Of a stretch of DNA of 64,000 nt, positions 53,746 through 63,110 are shown one piece after another. The translations under genes and the position numbers were made by a program. Below the pieces are notes generated by a model. The model did not search any database. It worked only from the letters and a program-made list of their open reading frames with translations, and was not told where the DNA came from. Positions within the stretch are counted from its first letter, which is position 1; each line of letters starts with the position of its first letter. The DNA is from Dipteris shenzhenensis (Eukaryota; Polypodiophyta; Polypodiopsida; Gleicheniales): the NCBI GenBank assembly GCA_047967505.1, contig CM106540.1, one strand, 5' to 3'.

Positions 53746-56178
53746 GCTTTGGGAATGTCCTGTATCCCCTGCCAAAAATGAGTGCACAATTCCGCCAACA
53801 TCAGTCCAACTTTGTCCTGGCTTCTTCTGTGCTTGTTCCTTTAATCTCATTAACTCAACCTGCTTAGCGTCCTCCTGCATGTGAGCATCTGCATAGATGT
53901 TAGACATCAAGACATAAGCTGCAGCATCTTTTTTATCCAATTCCACTGCATGTTCAAAGGCCCACCTTCCAAGCTCCACATTCCCCCACTTCCAACAAGC
54001 ACCCAACACAGTACTCCACAACACGAGATTAGGATTGAGCGGCATCTTCTTTATCATCCCTACTACCTTGTCTAATTGGCCTGCACGGCCAAGGAGATCA
54101 ACCATGCAATTGTGGTGCTCAATAGATGGAGTGATGCCATAGTCTTTGCTCATGGCCTCAAAGTATGTCTGGCCCTTCTCTACTAGACCTGTGTGACTGC
54201 ATACAGTAAGAATGCTAAGGAATGTGACCCCATCCGGTTTTACGTCTTCTGCTCTCATTCTGTCAAGCATAATAAAAACCTTTTCACTCTCTCCTAGCTG
54301 GGCATACCCTGCGATAAGTGCATTCCACAAGACTGCATCTCGAACTAGAAGTTTGTCAAACACTTCCTGTGCTTTAGGAAGCAAGCCAAACTTGGCATAC
54401 ATATCAACCAAGCTGCTACCAACAAAAGGACCTCTTTCCAAAAATCCCTTTCCCACAATCTCAGCATGTATTTCCCGGCCCTTGTCTATGGCTCCTATGC
54501 TGCCACAAGCTTTTAAGCTGTAAACAAATGTGACTGCATCAGGAGAGACACCCTCCAACTGCATCTGTTCAAAACAGTTCAGTGCATCCTGACCAAGGTC
54601 ATGTTCAGCATACCCTGCGATAAGTGCAGTCCACGAGACAGCATCTCGAACTGGAAGTTTGTCAAACACTTCCTGTGCTTTTGCAAGCAAGCCACACTTT
54701 GCATACATATCAACCAAGCTGCTACCAACAAAAGGATCTCTTTCCAACAACCCCTTTCCCGCAATCTCAGCATGTATTTCTCGACCCTTGTCTATGGCTC
54801 CTATGCTGCCACAAGCTTTCAAGCTGAAAGAAAATGATACCGCATCAGGAGAGACACCCTCCACCTGCATCTGTTCGAAACAGTTCAGTGCATCCTGACC
54901 AAGGTCATGTTCAGCATACCCTGCGATAAGTGCAGTCCATGAGACTGCATCTCGAACTGGAAGTTCGTCGAACACTTCCTGTGCTTTTGCAAGCAAGCCA
55001 CACTTGGCATACATATCAACCAAGGTGCTACCAACAGAAGGGTTCCTTTCCAACAACCCCTTTCTCGCAATTTCAGCATGTATTTCTCGGCCCTTGTCTA
55101 TGGCTCCTATGCTGCCACAAGCTTTCAAGCTGCAAATAAATGTGACCGCATCAGGAGAGACGCCCTCCAATTGCATCTGTTCAAAACAGTTAAGTGCACC
55201 CTGACCAAGATCATGTTCAGCATACCCGGCTATAAGTGCATTCCACGAGACTGCATCTCGAACTGGAAGTTTGTCGAACACTTCCTGCGCTTTTGCAAGC
55301 AAGCCACACTTGGCATACATATCAACCAAGGTGTTACCAACAAAAGGATCTCTTTTCAACAGCCCCTTTCCCGCAATCTCAGCATGTATCTCCCGGCCCT
55401 TGTCTATGGCTCCTATGCTGCCACAAGCTTTCAAACTGAAAATAAATGTGACCGCACTTGGAGAGACGCCCTCCAATTGCATCTGTTCAAAACAGTTCAG
55501 TGCGTCCTGACCAAGGTCATGTTCAGCATACCCTGCAATAAGTGCATTCCAGGTGACTGCATCTCGAACTGGAAGTTTGTCAAACACTTCCTGTGCTTTT
55601 GCAAGCAAGCCACACTTGGCATACATATCAATCAAGGTGCTACCAACGAAAGGATCTCTTTCCAATCCCATTCTCATAATTTCAACATGTATTTCTCGGC
55701 CTCTTTCTTTATCTTTCAGCCTGGCACTGGCCTTTAGTAAGGCCACGAACGTATGCCCACTAGGATGTACACAATCCTCCTGCATTTTTTGGTGCAGTAC
55801 GAAGGCATGCTCTAACTCCCCACATTCAATATAACCTGTGATGAGAGAAGTCCAGGAGTACTCATTCTGATCAACCAACCTAACAAAAACCTGCTGGGCA
55901 TCACACATGCTTCCAACTTCCACGAACATTGGGACGAGGTAGTTCCCCAGTGACTTATGAGCTTCCAGCCCACTTTTGCGCAGGTAGGCATGCAAGCGCA
56001 AGGCATACGCTGGATTTTTCTGTTTTCTGCACTTGCGCAAGATGCATATTAAGTTTTCAACCGAAGGCGGATGAGACATGCGTTCCAAAGAAGCGAGTGT
56101 CTCCTCTAAGCTAAGCTCTGGCAGTTGTGCTATGGGGCTGTGCATGGCATTGTTTGCAGTCTCCATTTTCTGGAGCAT
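53647..56178 (-). CDS. PLS-class PPR protein (E-type, DYW lost), 843 residues
   Basis: Intronless frame from ATG 56176-56178, the first Met after an in-frame TAG. Organelle RNA-binding repeat protein of the plant editing-factor class. Residues 40-160 hold diverged PPR motifs. Residues about 165-660 hold five copies of a 102-residue PLS triplet, typified by VDMYAKCGLLAKAQEVFDKL, WNALIAGYAEHDLGQDALNC and SLKACGSIGAIDKGREIHAE. The DNA period is 306 bp (markers at 54481, 54787, 55093 and 55399). The E motif follows (SIEHHNCMVDLLGRAGQLDK; WGNVELGRWAFEHAVELD; KKPGQSWTDVGGIVHSFLAG). After GHSQSNYIYI the frame enters junk because of a (TA)n length change, so the last 30 residues are not native. Product: RNA binding likely kept, editing domain lost. 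Confidence 0.85.
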   Translation of the reverse strand: MLQKMETANNAMHSPIAQLPELSLEETLASLERMSHPPSVENLICILRKCRKQKNPAYALRLHAYLRKSGLEAHKSLGNYLVPMFVEVGSMCDAQQVFVRLVDQNEYSWTSLITGYIECGELEHAFVLHQKMQEDCVHPSGHTFVALLKASARLKDKERGREIHVEIMRMGLERDPFVGSTLIDMYAKCGLLAKAQEVFDKLPVRDAVTWNALIAGYAEHDLGQDALNCFEQMQLEGVSPSAVTFIFSLKACGSIGAIDKGREIHAEIAGKGLLKRDPFVGNTLVDMYAKCGLLAKAQEVFDKLPVRDAVSWNALIAGYAEHDLGQGALNCFEQMQLEGVSPDAVTFICSLKACGSIGAIDKGREIHAEIARKGLLERNPSVGSTLVDMYAKCGLLAKAQEVFDELPVRDAVSWTALIAGYAEHDLGQDALNCFEQMQVEGVSPDAVSFSFSLKACGSIGAIDKGREIHAEIAGKGLLERDPFVGSSLVDMYAKCGLLAKAQEVFDKLPVRDAVSWTALIAGYAEHDLGQDALNCFEQMQLEGVSPDAVTFVYSLKACGSIGAIDKGREIHAEIVGKGFLERGPFVGSSLVDMYAKFGLLPKAQEVFDKLLVRDAVLWNALIAGYAQLGESEKVFIMLDRMRAEDVKPDGVTFLSILTVCSHTGLVEKGQTYFEAMSKDYGITPSIEHHNCMVDLLGRAGQLDKVVGMIKKMPLNPNLVLWSTVLGACWKWGNVELGRWAFEHAVELDKKDAAAYVLMSNIYADAHMQEDAKQVELMRLKEQAQKKPGQSWTDVGGIVHSFLAGDTGHSQSNYIYICKARRSFFQNKGRRICTRSTLTIPSHI

Positions 56179-56194
56179 GCCTTTAACCCAGGCA

Positions 56195-56746
56195 TCAATC
56201 CATAGGCTGGTGAGTTTCTGCTTGAAATCTGGGGCTCTTGGGTGTGTGTGCTAGAAGTGAATCTCCAGCTAAAAAAGGATCGAGTTCAGTTCGTCGTACA
56301 TGTAGTGTTTCGATTGTTGAGTCAATGGTAGGGATCGGTGCAGTACTCCATGCATAAGCGCTCAGTACTTGATCTATCTGCTTTTGCAGAAGTGGGTCGG
56401 TGTCGGGTGTCGAAAAAAATCTAAGCATTGGTACATGGCCGTGTGAAGGCAGTTGGGCAAGGTGAGTCGACAGAAAGCAACCAGAAATCCAGAAGAACTC
56501 ACATTTCAAGGGCCGTAGTGTGTTAGATGTGCCAAGGTTGAAGCTTTGAAGCGAAGAAGGAGAGAGAGGACAAGTCATCCATGCTAAATTTGACATCGAT
56601 TTCATCGACATTAGTCCTGCCCAAGATCCAAAATAGCGAAAAAGAAGGATGTGCCGAGGGCGGAGACTAATTGGATGTGCAGCGCAAAAAAGAGGGAGAA
56701 GACTCAGGGGGATGATTTGAGAGAAAGAGACAGAGAGGATACACAC
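56195..56746 (-). CDS. ORF upstream of the PPR gene, possible former N-terminus
   Basis: 183 codons ending 16 bp before the PPR start codon and in a different phase. It has a hydrophobic, Ser/Pro/Leu-rich, acid-poor start and an RFFSTPDTDPLLQKQI segment that resembles a mitochondrial targeting region and its cleavage neighbourhood. It then runs through TLHVRRTELDPFLAGDSLLA to the stop. Fern and other plant PPR editing factors usually start with such a region, so a small frameshift or a missed intron could have split one gene in two. It could also be an upstream ORF or chance. Nothing else in it is recognised. Confidence 0.4.
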   Translation of the reverse strand: MCILSVSFSQIIPLSLLPLFCAAHPISLRPRHILLFRYFGSWAGLMSMKSMSNLAWMTCPLSPSSLQSFNLGTSNTLRPLKCEFFWISGCFLSTHLAQLPSHGHVPMLRFFSTPDTDPLLQKQIDQVLSAYAWSTAPIPTIDSTIETLHVRRTELDPFLAGDSLLAHTPKSPRFQAETHQPMD

Positions 56747-58990
56747 GAGAAAGAAGATGCATTTGCTGATTTTTCAATAAGCTTGGAAAAAGAAAAAGAG
56801 AGAGAGTAGAGAAAAAGATGGAGGATTAAAAGACAGAGACTAGAGAAAAAGATGGAGGATTTCCATAGAAGCAAGTGGAGCTTGGAAACAATCTTGGCAA
56901 TGAATTTCTAATTTCCTAAATCCTTCTTCAACTCCAATAAGACCTACCCTTCCGAGACGACCGAATTTATTGAGGTCGTCCCTATAGAAGGCCTTGGGTC
57001 ATCCCCATAGAAAACGTGCACCTAGCCACTTGTTTGTCATACCGTCCTACTGAAGAGGATCTACAAGGTGCCCAAGGGTCCTCCTTCCTTGCATCTTTGC
57101 CTACGTGGAGCACCAGCCTTCACTCTTGCCACCATTAAATTATAAATTCCCTACTGCCGTTCAAGTTTCCCTGGGTTCTACCCTCTAGGCACGACAAGAG
57201 GGCAACTAGTAGCTATACCCTGTCAGCCCCTTGCCTAGAAAACCTGCATCTCATAGGAAGGTCTATGGAGGCAACCTCTAGTGGGTCCAATTCTTCTAAA
57301 ATCTCTAACTTTCAATTCAAAAGTCTCATGAGCATGCCAACTAGATGCTGACACACATTTCTAAGTTTGAAAGAGCTTTCTCTGCAAAAATTATAAGGCC
57401 AAGAAATGTGTCCTTCCTGATACACATTTTCCTTACATAGCACTATGCACCTAAAACACTTCAAAAAATCTTATGCTAAAAACAAAAATTACATTAATTA
57501 GATGTCTATCAAGGTAAGCCTGATCAAACATGCAAAATTGGCAACTTAGCTAAACTAACATAGCTAAACTAATGGGGAGCTACAAGTCTAGGGGATCGAA
57601 GATGAGGCATCATAGGATCGCTAAGAGGAGAGACGGCTGGCAAGAGAGCCTTTGGTACAGTCCACTACTTCTTGATTGTCGGCCTGAAATTGAGAAGAGA
57701 TACACTATGTGAGGGAACATTTCCCTAACTCCAAAGGGAAATCGGCAATGCACACAACATCAAACAGAGCCTTCAACATTGCAAATATAAAAAATGGTAG
57801 ACCAATCTCACCCATACATTGCTTACCTTGTCACATACCACATCTGATGCTCGAATTAGAAACTCGCAGTTTGGCTTTAGTTCGAGCTTCTTTACATGTG
57901 GCTCTGCAAAAATCCATTTCTCCAAATGCACATCACTGAAACCTCTAGCAATGACTAGTGTCCCTTAAACTTGCCACACCCCGCTGAAGTAGGAGCCTAA
58001 AAACCTAATTATAGGTAAGTACCGAAGCAAGAGGGTGGGAGACAGAGTTGGCAAAGCAAAGCATGAGGAGGGCAACAAATGGCAAAGTAGGAGGCGCCAA
58101 GGCAGAGAGAGATGGAGGAAGAGAGGGAACATGGAGGGAGGGTGAAGCAGGCAGAGAGGCACAGGGAGTTCGTGAGGCAAGGGGAGGTTGGCATCCATGA
58201 GGAAGTGATGGAGGTTGGTGTCCATGAAACAAACAGAGGTGGGGAGCAGAGAGGGAGGGGGGCGTAAGGACGGAGGAGAGGCACATCGAGTGGGAGGATT
58301 AAGCAAGATGGGGGGGGTTGATTTTCCATTAACATAGCTTAATCAGCACATTAAGAAATGAACCTTAGCTTAACTTAGTTTCATTAAGCCACGCAGGGAG
58401 ATTAATTAATTGATTTTGAATAAAAGTTGAGATTCATAATGGCATCATCATTCGGATGTTTCTTTGTCAATAACCAACTCTTAAAAATTCTCCATGTCAA
58501 ATGAAAGGAGAAATGGAAAAAAAAAACCGTTCGTTCATATCATGGAGGTATATATGATGTATTTTTCGGTTAGTGAAGATCTATGATAGGACAATGGGAA
58601 AACAAGGCTCATTTTGACTTTTAGGGACTACCTCGAGAGTGTCAGAAGAGCATGAGATGAAGGGATAATGATCTAAAAGAGTGTGGGAACATAGAATTGA
58701 TCACCATTTTCTTCTAAATAAAATGGAATGGATTATACTCTTATGCATTTATGCCATTTTCCTTCATGTCTACACATGTATATCTCTATATTAGAATAAG
58801 TAGTATGACTTGTTAGGGACCCGCCTCCATCAACCAAGTCACAAGGTTGGGATCCTATGTTGCCTTTAATTTCAAGGAATAAAATTTTAATTTTATTTAT
58901 GAAATTTAATATTAAGGAAAGTTCAAAACTGGATCTCGGTTAAGCCTTTGCATTGGTTTTAATTGGATTTCCCCCCCCATAGTGGTGCAT
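56747..58990. other. No gene recognised
   Basis: AG-rich at 56770-56870. There are no protein signatures. 57965-58335 is purine-rich, so the minus strand gives overlapping Pro/Ser/Leu-rich frames in all phases, as composition alone would. GGTTGGYRTCCATGA is duplicated near 58188-58228. Confidence 0.4.
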
Positions 58991-58991
58991 A

Positions 58992-58992
<1 letters not shown>

Positions 58993-59077
<85 letters not shown>
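58993..59077. repeat. (CT)n microsatellite, about 41 units
   Basis: An uninterrupted CT run. The minus-strand Arg-Glu repeats of the overlapping frames come from it. Confidence 0.93.
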
Positions 59078-59078
<1 letters not shown>

Positions 59079-59155
59079 GCGCGGAGGCAAGGGTGCTTGC
59101 TAGAACCTGTAGGACTCCTGAAAGGACAGCAAACAACACGCATGCATTGCAAAAA

Positions 59156-59257
59156 GCTGCAAAGCAAGAAAGAACAAGGAAAAACAGAACCTAGAACCAA
59201 CAAAAAGCTGCAAAGCAAGAAATAACAAGGAAAAACAGAACTTGGAACCAACTGTCT
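59156..59257. repeat. 51-bp tandem duplication
   Basis: The unit beginning GCTGCAAAGCAAGAA occurs at 59156 and 59207 with few differences. Confidence 0.8.
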
Positions 59258-59963
59258 GTGGCAGAGGGGCGAGCCACCTATCCTCTGTCCAGGCTCCCCG
59301 TAGGGTGCAAGTGTCTTCCAGCAATCAGGAGAAGAGAGAAATGAAGGTAGAGTGCAGAGGGTGAACAAGAAAGAGCTGTAGAGGAAAGATGGTCCACAGA
59401 TTTGATTGCCTTGGGATCTATGCCTGAGTCCTCCTAAGAGCGCATGCCAAAAGCAACAGGGAAAGTTCCTGCTACAGCCTACACTGGTCCAGAACAGCTC
59501 TTGAAGCCACCCCGCACTAGAAACATGTGCAAAAAGGTCTAGCACAGCAAAAGATAACCTCGGGCACCTGTTGGAGGCAACTATACACGCTCGTACGGAT
59601 TCCATATAGCCGTACGGACGTCCATACAAAAATTTTCAAAAAATTGAAAAATGAATTCGAGAACTTCCTAGAAGTGCGTACGAGCCTTGGAATATCCAAA
59701 ATAGGCTTAAAACGGCTGAAAACAGGGTTTTTTTAGCAAGTTTGCTAATCAAATCCCAATGAAGCCATAGCAATGCCTTCACTTGGGAATTGTTTTTTAA
59801 TACAAATGCATACTGACTCTTATAAGGTAGACTTTATCCTAGTGAATAGACATTACTCTAATTATCCATGAAACAAAACACAATCAATAGATGAAAGAAA
59901 CAAGGGAATCCAAAGGGAAAATTCTTTTAATTGTAAGTCATGTGTACCTGGTTTCCATAACCA
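59258..59963. other. No gene recognised; short GTAC-rich piece
   Basis: 59585-59690 holds CTCGTACGGATTCC, GCCGTACGGACGTCC and GTGCGTACGAGCC, similar to the arrays at 33330-33695 and 52198-52560. The rest shows no motif. Confidence 0.4.
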
Positions 59964-60161
59964 ATTTGTTGAATGTGGGTAAGGAAAACTCAAGATAAAT
60001 ACATAGATATTGTTGGCAATATCATGGGGGTACTAATAGTCAAATCTAACATGTTAAGAACGATTTGTTGAATGTGGGTAAGGAAAACTCAAGATAAATA
60101 CATAGATATTGTTGGCAATATCATGGGGGTACTAATAGTCAAATCTAACATGTTAAGAACG
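59964..60161. repeat. 99-bp tandem duplication, nearly perfect
   Basis: 59964-60062 and 60063-60161 appear almost identical (unit starts ATTTGTTGAATGTGGGTAAG). This suggests a recent event or gene conversion. Confidence 0.88.
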
Positions 60162-60226
60162 ATTGGTTGTTTGTTCCTTTTGCAAATAACATTAAGCAAG
60201 ATGAATTCGAACTCCCCCACAACTTC

Positions 60227-60406
60227 AAATCTCTCCGATACCTTGACAAAATTGGAGCACAAGTTGCTCCAAAATGTAAGTTGTGATAAACAATAAGCTA
60301 GAAAAAACAATAAGTTAAATCTCTATGATACGTTGACAAAATTGGAGCACAAGTTGCTCTAAAAATGTAAGCTATGATAAAGAATAAGTTTAAAAAAACC
60401 ATTTTT
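60227..60406. repeat. 90-bp tandem duplication, diverged
   Basis: Units start AAATCTCT at 60227 and 60317 and share TTGACAAAATTGGAGCACAA. They are more diverged than the 99-bp pair next to them. Confidence 0.75.
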
Positions 60407-61170
60407 GAAATTGGTTTAAACAAATCACATCAATCCACTTACTATTGTCAAATCATTTGCTAGTCCTCCATCTCTAACAATCGACTCACCTTCTATTTGA
60501 AAGATGTGCCCAACTTAATGACAATAAACTACTAACATTAACAGTGGAAGTTGATTTCCTGCTCCTTTGTTGGTGAGATTGTTACATAGCTCTTTGTACT
60601 TTGAGATTTTGTTTCTAGGAAGAATATGGGTTCTACATGAATGCTTCCACTCTTTCTAGTCTCGTGCATGGGTCAAATGCCACACTAAAATCAAAAGTGC
60701 CTCATCACTACAAGGATTCTTGTAGTAATCCGAGAAACCCAACACTCTCACATCGATCACCAACATTTAGTGACTTGATGTATTTCAAGTACTATATGTT
60801 TCATCATGTAAAGAGTTACACAATGCCTTCCCTATCTACCAGACCTAATTTTAGGATTTTGGGATAAGACACGTTGTGAACATATAAGTCCCATATTTAT
60901 TAAGGACTCTCACACCAAAGAAGCATTCCTTACCATCAAGTCAACTCTCTTCAATCAATAAAGGCTTTTGAATGGCATCATTTCCCTCTCAATTCAACCA
61001 ATCTTAAAGACTCTCTCCAGTCAAAGGCATGAGTCATGGGTAGGAGATGTTTCTTCTTTTGGTGTCAAACACTTCGCTTTGTTCTTGTTAGCAAATACAC
61101 AGTATTTAGACAACTAACATATGATTTTTCATAACGTGGTGGAGAACTTGATGAAGAGTGTGTGTGTGTA
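60407..61170. other. No gene recognised
   Basis: AT-rich, with a 76-codon frame at 60637-60867 and no motif. Confidence 0.35.
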
Positions 61171-61297
61171 TGTGAGAGAGAGAGAGAGAGAGAGAGATAG
61201 GAGTGCACATGATATAGCTACATATACCCTTTTTTTAATGGAACATAAACATGAATATATACATGAGAATCCCTTAGGGTTAGGGTTAGGGTTAGGG
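61171..61297. repeat. (GA)n and a four-unit TTAGGG array
   Basis: (GA)n at 61175-61197, then, after 76 bp, four exact TTAGGG units at 61274-61297 followed by TTTGCCCC. The common plant telomere unit is TTTAGGG, so this is either an interstitial variant or a chance short array. Confidence 0.7.
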
Positions 61298-61517
61298 TTT
61301 GCCCCTAATACCCTTAAGGTATGGTGCAATTACACCATCCTCAACACACCCTCTTAAATTGCATTGGGTAAGTAGAGGGTGCATGTACAAGACCTTTTTG
61401 TGGATCTCGTTTGGTGCATATGATAGCATCCAAAACTAAAAAAGAAATCTGAAAAGAATCATAGTAGTATATACATGTGTAGTACAACTTACGATCATGT
61501 ACATAACATGCATCTCC

Positions 61518-61755
61518 TGTTGAGAAACCATGCTAGAGTGCTATAAAGGAAAGGGTTAGATGCCCTAACCATAACCCTAAATGGATTTGTATATATTCTA
61601 CATTTTCAACTAAATGTAGTGTACAGTTAGTCATTTGTGGTGTGCTCTCTAGCTATGCCCTCTCTCCTCATCTCTAGTCATTTGTGGTGTGCTCTCTAGC
61701 TATGCCCTCTCTCCTCATCTCCACTCTTCTCCTCTCCCCTCTTCATATTTTGTCA
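61518..61755 (+). repeat. Left LTR fragment, same family as the second Copia
   Basis: From CTATAAAGGAAAGGG onward it matches the LTR at 44661-44984, ending ATTTTGTCA. The 5' third of the LTR is missing or rearranged. A 47-bp unit starting GTCATTTGTGGTGTGC is duplicated (61630-61676 and 61677-61723), which the 44.7-kb LTR does not have. It is followed at once by the primer-binding site. Confidence 0.78.
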
Positions 61756-61767
61756 TGGTATCAGAGC
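61756..61767 (+). promoter_or_regulatory. Primer-binding site, initiator-Met tRNA type
   Basis: TGGTATCAGAGC directly after the LTR end. It marks this as a left LTR with element interior to its right. Confidence 0.9.
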
Positions 61768-63110
61768 ATGGTTCTGCCTTCTGCTTAGGCGTGCTTAGGC
61801 GCCATCCTTGTGAGAGAGATTGTGATAGATTGAGTGAGATTGAGAGATCGAGAGAATGAGAGCAACTGAGTGTTCTTTCACTTCCATTGAGTGATAGAAA
61901 ATTTCCATCCATATTTTTGTTCATTGCTTGAGTTCTTGGTGAGGATTTCTCTTCATTCCACTGAGAGATTATGAGTGATTCTGAGAGATTGTGAGTGATG
62001 CTTTGAGAGAAATATAGGGAGAGTTCGAGAATGATTCTGAGAGAGAATTTCTTCTTCTCTGATTGAGAAAGTGAGATTTATGTTCTCTTCTTGATTGAGA
62101 GATTTGTGACAGTTTCTTCAAGATAGCTCCCTTTGATTACTTTGATGAGGTGACCTCTCCATATAGTCTGCAAAGCGCTATTGATAGCGCCACAAGCTTC
62201 ATATCCACATCACCAACCGGCACTTAGCAAAACGAAGCTAACAATAGCTACAAAGGCAGTTATGACCACCGACTCGAAGGCAGTCTCAAAGGCCTGCAAC
62301 GCCCTACAGCAATTATGACTACACAGCCTTGAAGCACCTCCGACAAGCTGCCTCCATCTGGATGCAACAGGCTCCTTGCATAGCCACAATCACCAATTCT
62401 CACAACAGGCTCGACTCAGCCTAGCTAAGTCTCTATAACAGTCAGCTACTGCTATCGTCGCTCTTGCTTCAGTGGATGACATCTCTATTGTACTTCGTTG
62501 TGCTGTGCAATCACCTGACGGCAATATCAAATGACATGACAATGGCACGGGTACCTCTAAGAGCTCCTTCCTTCGACACTGACAGAAAATGCCTTGTTAC
62601 GACGGCCAATTGGCCTCGCGGCTTCCTTCCATGCCTATGGAAAATGACTAGAGACACCTTTAACACTGTCCTCTACTCCCACGCAGTCGGTTACACAGCC
62701 ACAACGACCACGAGCACTGCCTCCTACGGCCAACCAACACTCAATTCTACACCAAAAGCTCCAGTGATTCATCATAGCACACATCTATAGGACCTCAACC
62801 GACCGGACTACAGCAACGCCATAGTTGACGAATCTCTCTACGCCCAACTCTCCACAGACGGCCAACCTCTCCATCAACCTCTCCGAGCCCCGACTGCCTC
62901 CAGCACCGCCAACAATCTGCAAAGCATCTATCAGCTCTATCGGCGACTCCAAATGGTTGGGCCGACTCCAACAAGCTAGAAAAGAGCTCAAGGGCTCATG
63001 GTCTATCAACAAACTATCTCTCTAAGCCAAGATTAGCGGGCTGCAACGCTCTGAGCCCGCAAGGCAAATGTCTCCAACAAACTTAGACAAAATCTTTAGA
63101 TTTTGTTGGA
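61768..63110 (+). other. Interior of the LTR element, no recognised ORF
   Basis: 61790-62110 is rich in GAGATTGTGAGTGA-like words, typical of a Copia leader. 62180-63060 has protein-like composition in several phases, but no gag motif (no LDG.NY..W, no CCHC) could be found. It may be another insertion or a diverged leader. Confidence 0.4.

Noticed and set aside
54290-55720. Regular 306-bp repeats considered as a satellite or CRISPR-like array
   Set aside because: The repeat is in phase with a long open frame and encodes PPR motifs; unit and spacing fit PLS triplets, and the window is plant nuclear DNA.
57965-58335. Three overlapping Pro/Ser/Leu-rich ORFs on the minus strand
   Set aside because: Open in all phases because of purine-rich plus-strand composition; no signal or domain.
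58940-59629. 229-codon minus-strand ORF, one of the longest in the window
   Set aside because: Its end is an Arg-Glu run from (CT)n, its middle a duplicated 51-bp unit, and the rest Cys/Ser/Phe-rich with no motif. I treat it as chance.
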